Shown here: positions 1 to 7,741 of the stretch, one piece after another
How positions within the stretch are numbered: position 1 is the first letter of the stretch
Layout of the letters: each line of letters begins with the position of its first letter
Assembly (NCBI GenBank): GCA_002437815.1
Contig: DJRP01000028.1
Location: 49,366-113,365 of the forward strand
Source: Collinsella sp. UBA6357
GTDB taxonomy: Bacteria > Actinomycetota > Coriobacteriia > Coriobacteriales > Coriobacteriaceae
DNA: 64,000 nucleotides
Reading direction: 5' to 3'
Translations under genes and position numbers: made by a program
Notes under the pieces: generated by a model
Told to the model about the DNA's origin: nothing
Database searches by the model: none
The model's input: the letters and a program-made list of their open reading frames with translations, nothing else

Positions 1-2
1 AG

Positions 3-425
3 CCGACGATCCTCGATGGTGTCACTCCTGCGGACCCGGTGATGCAGGAGGAGATCTTCGGCCCGGTGCTGCCTGTGCTTACGTACGACACGCTCGATGA
101 GGTCGAGCGCTTTGTGACGGAGCGGCCCACGCCGCTTGCGCTCTATATCTTTAGCGAGGACCGTGCTGTGCAGCAGCGCTTTACGCGATACGTGCCCTTT
201 GGCGGCGGCTGCGTCAACGATACCATCATGCATCTCGCCACGAGCCATATGGGCTTTGGGGGCATGGGGGCGAGTGGCATGGGCCGCTATCACGGGCGCG
301 AGAGCTTCGATACCTTCAGCCACAAGAAGAGTGTGGTCAATAAGGCGACATGGGTCGACATGCCGTTTCGCTACGCGCCGTATCACGCGTGGAAGAGCAA
401 GTTCGTCCGTCTGTTTGTGCACTAG
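3..425 (+). CDS. Aldehyde dehydrogenase, C-terminal part (5' end outside window)
   Basis: The reading frame is open from the first bases of the window, so the N-terminus and the catalytic Cys and Glu lie upstream of it. The visible 140 residues carry the typical end of the NAD(P)-dependent aldehyde dehydrogenase fold: QEEIFGPVLPV, then PFGGGCVNDT, and a closing block GASGMGRYHGRESFDTFSH followed by KKS. The GMGxYHG...FDTFSH block is characteristic of the class 3 / fatty aldehyde dehydrogenase branch, which oxidises aldehydes to acids. GTG at 39 could be read as a start but lies inside the conserved domain, so the gene is cut by the window edge rather than short. Confidence 0.9.
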   Translation, partial: PTILDGVTPADPVMQEEIFGPVLPVLTYDTLDEVERFVTERPTPLALYIFSEDRAVQQRFTRYVPFGGGCVNDTIMHLATSHMGFGGMGASGMGRYHGRESFDTFSHKKSVVNKATWVDMPFRYAPYHAWKSKFVRLFVH

Positions 426-590
426 CGTCGGGCCGTGGCAGCGGCGCGGGACGTGGGCGGCCCGAGACCCGGCGTACCATCGCGCGCTCTTTGGAGGCCT
501 TTTCGGATAGGGTGAATCGACCTCCGTGCCCATGCCCCGCATGCGGTAGAGTCTTGCCCTGAGCATGAAAACACGACGAAGGGCAAACCA

Positions 591-1136
591 ATGATGTGGT
601 TCACCGCCGACCTTCATCTGGGCGACACGAATATCCTGCATGATATGGATCGACCGTTTTCCTCTGTCGAGGAGATGAACCGCAAGGTCATCGATGCCAT
701 CAACGAGAAGGTTGCCGAGGATGATCGCCTCTATATCCTGGGTGATTTCACGTATCGCCTTTCCATGGCGGAGGCCGTGCGCCTGCGCGAACGCATCGCG
801 TGCCAAAACATCGTGCTCATTCGCGGCAACCATGATGGTGACTGGGAGGACTCCAAGGCCCCGGATATCTGGTCCGTCGTACGCGACTACCTCGAGATCG
901 AACCGGGCTACGCCAAGGGTCACCGTCTGGTGCTAAGCCACTACCCCATGCTCAGCTGGAACGGCAAAGCGCGCGGCGCCATCATGCTTCATGGGCATAT
1001 CCACAGCCGCGGTGAGCGCACCAACGCCCGCAACCGCGATCGCGAGCGCCCGATCCTGCGTTACGATGTGGGTCTGGACGCCAACGGCTACGTGCCGGTC
1101 AGTCGCGACCAGATCCTAAAGTTTTTCGGCCTGTAG
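591..1136 (+). CDS. Calcineurin-like metallophosphoesterase
   Basis: This 181-residue protein has the compact set of metal-binding motifs of small calcineurin-like phosphoesterases: TADLHLGD near residue 5 (D-x-H), LGDFTY near 50, RGNHDGDW near 79, SHYPMLSW near 117 and HGHIHS near 133. Members hydrolyse phosphomono- or phosphodiesters with two metal ions; the substrate cannot be told from sequence. It is cytosolic, with no signal peptide. It ends 14 bp before the antiterminator gene and may be co-transcribed with it. The first two codons are both ATG, preceded by a weak purine-rich site (gaagggc). Confidence 0.85.
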   Translation: MMWFTADLHLGDTNILHDMDRPFSSVEEMNRKVIDAINEKVAEDDRLYILGDFTYRLSMAEAVRLRERIACQNIVLIRGNHDGDWEDSKAPDIWSVVRDYLEIEPGYAKGHRLVLSHYPMLSWNGKARGAIMLHGHIHSRGERTNARNRDRERPILRYDVGLDANGYVPVSRDQILKFFGL

Positions 1137-1150
1137 GGGATAGACAGCAC

Positions 1151-1984
1151 ATGCGCGCCATTCAACGCATCAACCATAACGCCGCAATCTGCGAGGACGG
1201 GGCCGGCCGCCAGCTTATCGCGCTGGGGCGCGGTATCGGCTTTGGTGATATGCCGCATGAGGTCGATCTCGATCTGGTGACGCGTACGTTCTACGGCATC
1301 GACAAGAAGTATCTGGCGTTTATCGACGAGGTCGATCCCGAGGTACTCGAGTTCTCGGCCCAGCTTGCCGATATCGTCACGGCGCAGGTGTCCTATGAGC
1401 TGAGCCCCAACCTGCCCATCACGCTCGCCGACCATATCCAGTTTGCCATCAAGCGCGCTCGCGACCATATGGTGATGGCGCTGCCGCTCGAGCAGGATCT
1501 AGAGCAGCTTCATCCCATCGAATATCGCATCGGGCAGATGGCCGTCAACGGAATCCAAAAGACCTTTAAGGTGCGCATGCCCAGCAAGGAGGCGGGCGGC
1601 ATCGCCATGTCGATCATCAACGCGGCGGTTCGTCCCAGCGATCGGCGAGTGCTCGAGGAGCGCCGCGAGGAACGCCTGCTCGATAAGACGGTCGCAGTGA
1701 TTGAAGATGAGCTGGGCGTCGGGGTCGATCGCTCGTCGTTTGCGTTCACGCGTTTTGCCACGCATGTGCGCTATCTGCTCGATCGCGTGGCAAAGGGCGA
1801 GCCCATCGAGAGCGAGAATTCGGGACTGTATGACGTGATGGTCGAGCAGTATCCGACCGCCGCGCGCTGCGCCGGACGGATCGATGAGCTCGTTCAGGGT
1901 GCTTTTGGTGAACAGCTGTCGCGCGAAGAGCTCGTCTATCTCATCATGCACGTAAACCGCGTGGCGCAGGCGGCCGAGAAGTGA
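1151..1984 (+). CDS. BglG/LicT-family transcription antiterminator (CAT-RBD, PRD1, PRD2)
   Basis: This 277-residue protein begins with the co-antiterminator RNA-binding domain (AIQRINHNAAI and LGRGIGFG within residues 3-37), followed by two PTS regulation domains. PRD2 keeps both phosphorylatable histidines (H205 in FATHVRYL, H267 in IMHVNRV). PRD1 has H95 in ADHIQFA, but where LicT-type proteins have a second His in a GxIALHxVNA segment this protein reads GIAMSIINA, with Ser154. Proteins of this family are phosphorylated by the PTS and, when active, bind a leader RNA and block a terminator. The probable target lies in the gap before the downstream PTS gene (2076-2166). The missing second PRD1 His is an alignment by eye. 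Confidence 0.9.
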   Translation: MRAIQRINHNAAICEDGAGRQLIALGRGIGFGDMPHEVDLDLVTRTFYGIDKKYLAFIDEVDPEVLEFSAQLADIVTAQVSYELSPNLPITLADHIQFAIKRARDHMVMALPLEQDLEQLHPIEYRIGQMAVNGIQKTFKVRMPSKEAGGIAMSIINAAVRPSDRRVLEERREERLLDKTVAVIEDELGVGVDRSSFAFTRFATHVRYLLDRVAKGEPIESENSGLYDVMVEQYPTAARCAGRIDELVQGAFGEQLSREELVYLIMHVNRVAQAAEK

Positions 1985-2075
1985 TGCAGGACGCCGTTTG
2001 CGGATAAAAACCGACCGTCTGCCGGCTTAATTTTGGACATGTTGGTGTTCTTGCGAGTAGAGTCGTTCTTGTGTT

Positions 2076-2112
2076 GGGTGTTACTCACGGCGCAGCTCCG
2101 AGAGGCACTACC
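2076..2112 (+). promoter_or_regulatory. Probable ribonucleic antiterminator (RAT) target of the upstream PRD protein
   Basis: The sequence GGTGTTACTCACGGCGCAG resembles the 5' half of RAT sites, which begin GGATTGTTACT..GCAGGC. It overlaps the 5' arm of the strong terminator hairpin that starts at 2105, the geometry expected for an antiterminator switch between a BglG-type gene and its PTS target. The 3' half matches the consensus poorly, so the exact boundary is a guess. Confidence 0.6.
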
Positions 2113-2166
2113 GATTCTGCTGAGACCTGAGCTAGGTCTCTATCGGTTGTGCGTGGGGGCTTTTTT
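2105..2166 (+). terminator. Leader terminator ahead of PTS EIIBC
   Basis: A long interrupted hairpin: GCAC 2105-2108 with GTGC 2149-2152, CCGAT 2111-2115 with ATCGG 2142-2146, and GAGACCT with AGGTCTC around a GAGCT loop. It is followed by GTGGGGGC and six T at 2161-2166. It lies before the PTS start codon, so it would stop transcription unless the PRD protein holds the RAT. Confidence 0.8.
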
Positions 2167-2290
2167 ATTGCCGATTCACCCTGAATTCCCCGTAATCGAA
2201 TCCCTCGTTCAACCGATTCCGCATGATGCGCAGATGCGGATGGAATCGTGGTGGCCCAATGTCCGTTAGTCGGAAGAGAAGGGAATCGAC

Positions 2291-3739
2291 ATGGCTGTCG
2301 ATAACAAGAAGATCGCCGAGGACGTGCTTGCGGCCGTCGGTGGGGCCTCGAATATCACGAGCGCGACGCACTGCATGACGCGTCTGCGCTTGAACCTCAA
2401 GGACCAGTCCATCCCCAAAGACGATGAGATCAAGAAGATCAAGGGCGTGCTCGGCGCCCAGTGGTCGGGCGGCCAGTACCAGGTGATCATCGGCCAGAAT
2501 GTGCCCAAGGTCTACGAGGCCGCGCTCGCACTCGGCGTGAAAGGCGAAGGTGCACTCGATGAGAATCTGGACGCGGGCGTCAAGGAGCCGCTGACGCCGA
2601 AGAGTGCGGCAAAGGCCGTCCTCAACTACGTCTCCAAGTCCGTCGTATCGCTGATTCCGATCATGCTCGCCGCCGCCATGTTCCGCACCGTTGCGGCGAT
2701 CTGCGGACCCACCATGCTCAATATCTGGTCTACGGACAGCGAGATCTACAACCTGTTCAATAACTGGCTGTACAACGCAGGCTTCTACTTCATGCCGATA
2801 TTCTTGGGATGGTCTGCTGCTAAGCAGCTTGGAGCCAGCCCCCAGCTCGGTATGATGCTCGGCGGCGTGCTCATCGCTCCCGAGCTGATGGATTTGGTGA
2901 ACGCCGCCGCGGAGACCGGTGCGACTACGACCAGCGTGTACGGTTTGCCGGCGATGCTCAACAACTACAGCTCGACCGTGCTTCCCATCCTGCTTTGCGT
3001 GCCCGTCATGTGGCAGGTCGAGAAGTTTTTCAAGAAGGTTATCCCCGATGCGCTCGCCACGGTGTTCAATCCCTTCCTGACGATGCTCATCATGGTGCCT
3101 GTGTCCCTGTGCATCTTGGCTCCCATCGGCTCGGTGCTTGGTGACGGCTTGGGTAACTTCATGTTCTCGCTCGGAAACGCCGGCGGGATCGCTACGGTGG
3201 TCGCGATCGCGATTATCGGTGGTTTCTGGGAGTTCTTCGTCATGACCGGCATGCACCAGGTGCTCATCACGCTCGGTATGGCCATGCTGGTCCAAAACGG
3301 GTTCGATTCGTGCGTGTTTGCCGGCGCCATGGTCGCCTGCGCCGCCTCTTGGGGTATGGCCATGGGCGGTTTTCTCCGCATTCGCGAGAAAGAGGAGAAA
3401 AGCCAGATGCTCGGCTTCCTTATCTCTGCGTTCGTCGGCGGCGTGACCGAGCCCGTTCTCTACGGCTGCGGTTTCAAGTATCTGAGGACGTTTGCCGGCC
3501 TGATCGCCGGCGGTATCGCAGGCGGACTTGTGACGGCGCTGGCCGGTTGCAAGATTTACGTTATCGGCAACGCGAGCATCATCGCCGCCGTTGCCGCCTA
3601 CGCCGGCGGCGGTACGGCGAACTTCGTGTGGGGCTGTGTGTCCCTTGCGGTGGCCTTTGTCGTGTCGGCTGTGGTGACCTACCTCTTCGGCTTCACCAAG
3701 GAGCAGCTGGCCGAAGATGCCGCTGCGGCCGAGGCATAA
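2291..3739 (+). CDS. PTS transporter subunit EIIBC (beta-glucoside/glucose superfamily)
   Basis: The 482-residue protein has an EIIB domain at residues 1-90 with the phosphocysteine C28 in SATHCMTRLR, and an EIIC membrane domain from about residue 105 to the end with roughly ten hydrophobic segments and the GGVTEPVLYG signature near residue 385. It imports and phosphorylates a sugar. No EIIA domain is fused and none is encoded nearby, so a shared EIIA must act in trans. Expression is probably controlled by the antiterminator at 1151 through the leader at 2076-2166. The neighbouring ChbG-type deacetylase suggests an N-acetylated disaccharide as substrate; that is inference. Confidence 0.92.
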   Translation: MAVDNKKIAEDVLAAVGGASNITSATHCMTRLRLNLKDQSIPKDDEIKKIKGVLGAQWSGGQYQVIIGQNVPKVYEAALALGVKGEGALDENLDAGVKEPLTPKSAAKAVLNYVSKSVVSLIPIMLAAAMFRTVAAICGPTMLNIWSTDSEIYNLFNNWLYNAGFYFMPIFLGWSAAKQLGASPQLGMMLGGVLIAPELMDLVNAAAETGATTTSVYGLPAMLNNYSSTVLPILLCVPVMWQVEKFFKKVIPDALATVFNPFLTMLIMVPVSLCILAPIGSVLGDGLGNFMFSLGNAGGIATVVAIAIIGGFWEFFVMTGMHQVLITLGMAMLVQNGFDSCVFAGAMVACAASWGMAMGGFLRIREKEEKSQMLGFLISAFVGGVTEPVLYGCGFKYLRTFAGLIAGGIAGGLVTALAGCKIYVIGNASIIAAVAAYAGGGTANFVWGCVSLAVAFVVSAVVTYLFGFTKEQLAEDAAAAEA

Positions 3740-3776
3740 AGATCGATCTGTCTGCTATCGTTGCCAAGAAGGCTAT

Positions 3777-3802
3777 GGCCGCCCACAGAAATGCGGGCGG
3801 CC
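3777..3802 (+). other. Intercistronic hairpin between EIIBC and chbG
   Basis: GGCCGCCC at 3777-3784 pairs perfectly with GGGCGGCC at 3795-3802 around a 10-nt loop. There is no T-run, so it is unlikely to terminate; it may stabilise the upstream message or set relative expression of the two genes. Confidence 0.5.
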
Positions 3803-3825
3803 GCTCATGTATAGAAGGAGCCGTC

Positions 3826-4590
3826 ATGAAACAGCTTTTGATCCGTGCCGATGATATCGGCTATTCGTATGCCGTCGATCTGGGAATCGCACGCGCCGTG
3901 AACGAGGGCCTCGTGCGCTCGGTGGGGCTTATGCCCAATATGCCCGAGGCCGCGCGGGGTTGGTCGCTTGTCGCTGACGCCGATATTGCCGTGGGTCAAC
4001 ATACCAACGTGTGCCTGGGAAAGCCCTGCGCCGACCCTGCACTCATCCCCAGCATGCTTGACGAACGCGGTGACTTCCATAGCAGCCGTACCTTCCGCGA
4101 GCACTACAAGCGCGGCGAGGAGCTTGTGAGCTATGACGAGGCCGTTATCGAGATCGAGGCCCAGCATGATCGCTTTCTCGAGATCGTGGGCCGCGAGCCC
4201 GATTACTTCGAGGCGCATGCCGTGATGAGCGACAACCTCAACCGCGCGATCGCCGACGTGGCAGCCGCACACGGGCTGCGCTGCCAGCCGGCGAGTTTCG
4301 ACCCCACGGCAAAGGTCCGTTGCGGCGACACGGACGTGCGCATGGTCATGCATTCGATGGAGCCGGGCTATGAGCCAAAGGCATCAATCATGGAGACGGT
4401 TCGCGGCATGGTCGACGGCGATACGGTGGTCTTTGTCTGCCATCCGGGCTATCTGGATCGTTTCATTCTCGAGCACAGCTCGCTCACGACCGACCGCACC
4501 AAAGAGGTCGATGCGCTCATCGACCCCGAACTTCGCGCCTGGCTTGAAGGGCAATCTGGCCTGCGGCTGATTGACTATCGCGAACTGTAG
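3826..4590 (+). CDS. chbG: ChbG/YdjC-family carbohydrate deacetylase
   Basis: The 254-residue protein begins MKQLLIRADDIGYS, with the paired aspartates of the YdjC/ChbG family, followed by VGQHTNVCLG near residue 58 and FEAHAVM near residue 130, which supply the metal-binding histidines. Family members remove an acetyl group from chitooligosaccharides such as phosphorylated chitobiose. The frame is open further upstream inside the PTS gene, but ATG 3826 has a clear AGAAGGAG site 5 nt before it and is where similarity starts. It is probably co-transcribed with the PTS gene 86 bp upstream. No phospho-glycosidase is encoded beside it. Confidence 0.85.
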   Translation: MKQLLIRADDIGYSYAVDLGIARAVNEGLVRSVGLMPNMPEAARGWSLVADADIAVGQHTNVCLGKPCADPALIPSMLDERGDFHSSRTFREHYKRGEELVSYDEAVIEIEAQHDRFLEIVGREPDYFEAHAVMSDNLNRAIADVAAAHGLRCQPASFDPTAKVRCGDTDVRMVMHSMEPGYEPKASIMETVRGMVDGDTVVFVCHPGYLDRFILEHSSLTTDRTKEVDALIDPELRAWLEGQSGLRLIDYREL

Positions 4591-4601
4591 CGCATGCTGT
4601 T

Positions 4602-4640
4602 CGGCGTCGTTACCTGCATGGTGACGGCGCCGTTCTTTTT
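4602..4640 (+). terminator. Rho-independent terminator after chbG
   Basis: A 12-bp stem (4602-4613 with 4621-4632, including G-T pairs) has a 7-nt loop and is followed by TTCTTTTT. It closes the antiterminator/PTS/chbG unit. Confidence 0.85.
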
Positions 4641-4697
4641 GTCCGCACGGGGCGCTAAAGTGTTGGCAGTCTGGAATACGGTTGCAGAGGAGCTGCC

Positions 4698-6551
4698 ATG
4701 AACGAGATCAAGTGTCCCCATTGCGGCGAGGTTTTCAAGGTCGATGCGTCCGGGTACGCCGATATCGTCAAGCAGGTGCGTGACGCTGAGTTTGCGCATG
4801 ACGTGCACGAGCGCGAGGAGATTGCCCGGCGCGAGGGCACACAGGCGCTCGAGCTCGAGCGCTCCCAGGCGGCGGCGAACTTGCAGAAGGCTCTTGCCGA
4901 GCGTGATGCCCAGATCGAACGCCTCAAGCACGAGGCGGCTTCGCAGCTGGCCGAGGCGCGTGCCAAGGGGGCGGCCGAGCTTACGGAGCAAAAGGGTGCC
5001 GCGGCCGCGGAGCTCGCGCGTGCGGTCGCTGATCGCGATGCCGAGCTTGCCGAGCTGCGCGCCAAGCTCGAGGCGGCGGCGGGAGAGCGTGAGGCGGCGC
5101 GCAAACAGGCGGCCGCCGAGGCGCATGCTGCCGCGCAAAAGGATGCGGACGAGGAACGTGCCGCGGCACAGCAGGTTGCGGTCGAACTCCAACGTGAAGT
5201 CGACCGTCTGCGGGCGGAAGCCGCGCGCAATGCCGACGCCGTGAAGCTCGCAAAGGCCGCAGCACACGATGAGGCGCAGCAGGATCTCGCCGCCCGTGAT
5301 GCTCAGATCGCCGAGCTCAAAGCGAAACTCGAAGCTGCCGATGGCGTGCGAGAGATGGCGTTGGCGCAGGCCGCGGCGGAAGCCGACCGCAAGGCTGCCG
5401 CGGCTCTTTCGGAGTCGGAGCGAAAGGCGGCCGATGGCCTTGCCGCAGCCCAGCGTGAGACCGAGGTCCTGCGCTCCCAACTCAAGATCCAGCAGAGCGA
5501 GGCTGCGGCCCATGAGGCCCAGGCCGTCGCCGCCGCCGAGCGGGAGCGCGACGAGGCACGTGCCAAGCTCACGAGCGAGCTCGCCGTGCGCGATTCGCGC
5601 GAGGAGCAGGCAAAGGCCGCCCATGAGCTCGAGCTCGCCCAGGCCAGGAGGGCGAGCGAGGAGCTCATTCGCTATAAGGACGAGGAAATCGAGCGTCTCA
5701 AGGACATGAAGGTGCGCCTGTCCACCAAAATGGTGGGCGAGAGCCTGGAGCAGCACTGCGAGACCGAGTTCAATCGTTTGCGCATGACGGCATTTCCTCA
5801 TGCGTATTTCGAGAAGGACAACGATGCGTCTGAGGGCACGAAGGGCGACTTCATCTTCCGTGAATGCGACGAGGCGGGCAACGAGATCATCTCCATCATG
5901 TTCGAGATGAAAAACGAGAACGATGAGACGGTGACCAAGCACAAGAACGAGGACTTCTTTAAAAAGCTCGACCACGATCGCAAGCAGAAGGGATGCGAGT
6001 ATGCCGTGCTGTGCACGCTGCTCGAACCCGAGAGCGATTTTTACAACGCCGGTATCGTCGATGTGAGCTACCGCTACGAGAAGATGTATGTGATCCGCCC
6101 GCAGTTCTTTATCCCCATCATCACGCTGTTACGCAATGCCGCGCTTGGGTCGCTTCGCTACAAACAGGAACTTGCCGAATACAAGCAGCAGAATATCGAC
6201 GTCACGAACTTCGAGGCCAAGATGGAGAAGTTCAAAGACGGGTTCTCGCGCAACTACAACCTGGCGAGCAAACAGTTCGAGTCGGCCATCAAGGAGATTG
6301 ATGCGGCCATCAAGCAGCTCGAGAAGACCAAGGACGATCTGCGCCGCAGCACCGAGAACCTGCGTCTGGCCCATAACAAGGCAGAAGATCTGACGATCCG
6401 CAAGCTCACTTGGGGCAACAAGACCATGAAGGCGGCGTTCGACGAGGCGCGTGAGGCGAGCCCGAAGGCTGGTGCAACGGATGACGCTGAGATGTCTGAG
6501 CAGTCTCCGGCGGTGGCTGACTCCTACGAGATCGGGGAAGATGGGGAATAA
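4698..6551 (+). CDS. DUF2130 protein with zinc-ribbon half and long Ala/Glu coiled coil
   Basis: The 617-residue protein starts with IKCPHCGEVF, one CxxC knuckle of a zinc ribbon whose second pair I do not see. Residues about 30-370 are almost purely Ala, Glu, Arg and Lys in a continuous heptad-like coiled coil. A DUF2130 domain follows at about 380-520 (SLEQHCETEFNRLR, FEMKNENDET, VLCTLLEPESDFYNAGI), then a shorter coiled coil and an acidic tail. The EMKNE and YAVLCT segments recall the core of restriction-endonuclease-like folds, but activity is unproven. It stands alone; the next transcription unit starts with the promoter at 6572. Confidence 0.85.
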   Translation: MNEIKCPHCGEVFKVDASGYADIVKQVRDAEFAHDVHEREEIARREGTQALELERSQAAANLQKALAERDAQIERLKHEAASQLAEARAKGAAELTEQKGAAAAELARAVADRDAELAELRAKLEAAAGEREAARKQAAAEAHAAAQKDADEERAAAQQVAVELQREVDRLRAEAARNADAVKLAKAAAHDEAQQDLAARDAQIAELKAKLEAADGVREMALAQAAAEADRKAAAALSESERKAADGLAAAQRETEVLRSQLKIQQSEAAAHEAQAVAAAERERDEARAKLTSELAVRDSREEQAKAAHELELAQARRASEELIRYKDEEIERLKDMKVRLSTKMVGESLEQHCETEFNRLRMTAFPHAYFEKDNDASEGTKGDFIFRECDEAGNEIISIMFEMKNENDETVTKHKNEDFFKKLDHDRKQKGCEYAVLCTLLEPESDFYNAGIVDVSYRYEKMYVIRPQFFIPIITLLRNAALGSLRYKQELAEYKQQNIDVTNFEAKMEKFKDGFSRNYNLASKQFESAIKEIDAAIKQLEKTKDDLRRSTENLRLAHNKAEDLTIRKLTWGNKTMKAAFDEAREASPKAGATDDAEMSEQSPAVADSYEIGEDGE

Positions 6552-6571
6552 TATTTTTTGAAAATTGTCAG

Positions 6572-6599
6572 TTGACTTCGCTTGAGTAAAGCGTATTAT
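6572..6599 (+). promoter_or_regulatory. Sigma-70-type promoter of the Ile leader/hydratase unit
   Basis: TTGACT at 6572-6577 and TATTAT at 6594-6599 are separated by 16 bp, a near-consensus vegetative promoter located in the gap ahead of the leader peptide. Confidence 0.75.
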
Positions 6600-6661
6600 C
6601 TCAGTCACATTACGGGAGCGGCACCTGTTGGTGCTGCCGGTCTTAGCAAGAGGTGTTTTGC

Positions 6662-6706
6662 ATGCGTCATATCGGCAACATTATTATTACCAGCATTATT
6701 AGCTAG
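6662..6706 (+). CDS. Isoleucine-rich leader peptide (MRHIGNIIITSIIS)
   Basis: A 14-codon reading frame with an AAGAGGTG site upstream holds six isoleucine codons, five of them ATT in runs of three and two. Such a run is the hallmark of transcription attenuation, where ribosome stalling at scarce charged tRNA-Ile decides between alternative hairpins. It sits between a strong promoter and a terminator. The next gene is a hydratase-like gene rather than an ilv gene, which is unexpected. Confidence 0.8.
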   Translation: MRHIGNIIITSIIS

Positions 6707-6788
6707 TACGGGTTGCCGATGATGGCTGCCCGTACGTTGCGGGCAGCCTAGTATACCGGAGGCTGCAATTTGCGGTCTCCGGTTTTTT
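6706..6788 (+). terminator. Attenuator: alternative hairpins and terminator after the Ile leader
   Basis: Mutually exclusive pairings can be drawn: GTACGGG 6706-6712 with CCCGTAC 6729-6735; GGCTGCCCG 6724-6732 with CGGGCAGCC 6740-6748; GCAGCC 6743-6748 with GGCTGC 6761-6766; and the terminator ACCGGAG 6755-6761 with CTCCGGT 6777-6783 followed by TTTTTT. Each overlaps the next, as in classical amino-acid attenuators. From the sequence alone I cannot settle whether Ile starvation favours read-through or termination. Confidence 0.8.
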
Positions 6789-6853
6789 GTTGCTCGCAAT
6801 GTTTGTTATCGCGAATACCCCCTATCGATAAAATCATTGCGAAAGGAACAATC

Positions 6854-7663
6854 ATGTCCAACGTCAAACTCAACGCCAAGCAGAACGAGCTCGTCGAGGC
6901 CCTCTACGGCGCCTACGTTAAAAACGACGCGGGCGAGAAGAACGAACCGCTCACCATGGCTGACTGGGAAGGTGTCGTCACCGATGATGACGCTGCCTAT
7001 GCCGTACAGGATGCCGTCATGGCCAAGAAAGGAGTTCCCGTTGCGGGCTACAAGGTCTCGTTGACATCCAAGGAAACCCAGGACATGTTCGATTCCGACT
7101 GTCCGCTCTATGGAGCGCAGGTCGCCGAGCGATTTTTTGCCTCGCCGGTGACGCTTTCGCTCAACCGTTTCAACGAGCCGCTCGTCGAGGTCGAGTTCTG
7201 CTTCCATGCCAAGGAGGACCTGAGTGCGTCAGACTCGCTCGACGACCTGCTCTCCAAGTGCACCGTCGCGGCCGATATGGAGGTGCCCGATGCGCGCTTC
7301 GCTCAGTGGTTCCCCACGCTCTCCAAGTACCTCGTTATGAGCGACTGCGCCGTGGGCGGTTGCGTCGTCTACGGCAAGGAGGTCGACGGTAGCGAGCTCA
7401 CGGTCGACGGTATGGCCGGCTACCATGCCAAGTGCTATCACGATGGCGCGTTCGTCAAGGAGGGCGACACCTCCGAGATCCTCGGCAATCCCGTCAAGTC
7501 GCTCCAGTGGCTCGTGGGCAAGCTCGAGAGCCAGGGCAAGCGCTTTACCCGTGGCATGCGCGTCTCCGTCGGCACCGTGTTCGTGCCCGTGGCGTTTACC
7601 AAGGGTGTCTGGACCGTCGAGTTCGATGGACCCTTCGGCAAGCTCGAGGTGACGGCCGAGTAG
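6854..7663 (+). CDS. 2-keto-4-pentenoate hydratase-like protein (MhpD/fumarylacetoacetase-related fold)
   Basis: The 269-residue protein has features of the 2-hydroxypenta-2,4-dienoate hydratase / oxalocrotonate decarboxylase family: VAGYKVSLTSKETQ near residue 65, EPLVEVEFCF near 110, and a C-terminal LGNPVKSLQWLV segment. Such enzymes add water to, or decarboxylate, unsaturated 2-oxo acids with a divalent metal. ATG 6854 follows GAAAGGAAC; the longer open frame would run into the terminator. No other meta-cleavage gene is nearby, so the real substrate may differ. The Ile-codon leader 190 bp upstream points to control by branched-chain amino acid supply. Confidence 0.8.
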   Translation: MSNVKLNAKQNELVEALYGAYVKNDAGEKNEPLTMADWEGVVTDDDAAYAVQDAVMAKKGVPVAGYKVSLTSKETQDMFDSDCPLYGAQVAERFFASPVTLSLNRFNEPLVEVEFCFHAKEDLSASDSLDDLLSKCTVAADMEVPDARFAQWFPTLSKYLVMSDCAVGGCVVYGKEVDGSELTVDGMAGYHAKCYHDGAFVKEGDTSEILGNPVKSLQWLVGKLESQGKRFTRGMRVSVGTVFVPVAFTKGVWTVEFDGPFGKLEVTAE

Positions 7664-7688
7664 ATGACCTTTGGGTTCAAATGAGCGA

Positions 7689-7717
7689 GGCGCCCTCGGT
7701 GAAAAACCGAGGGCGCC
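7689..7717 (+). terminator. Terminator between the hydratase and the converging helicase
   Basis: GGCGCCCTCGGT at 7689-7700 pairs perfectly with ACCGAGGGCGCC at 7706-7717 around GAAAA. It is followed on the + strand by CCGCTTTATT. It lies between two converging genes and may serve both. Confidence 0.8.
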
Positions 7718-7741
7718 CCGCTTTATTCGGTTTGGCAGCCG

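Noticed and set aside
2165..3295. A 376-codon minus-strand frame opposite the PTS gene
   Set aside because: His/Asp/Arg-rich shadow of a membrane protein gene; the + strand product is clear.
6662..7663. An ilv biosynthesis operon
   Set aside because: The only gene after the leader is hydratase-like; no acetolactate synthase, reductoisomerase or dehydratase follows.
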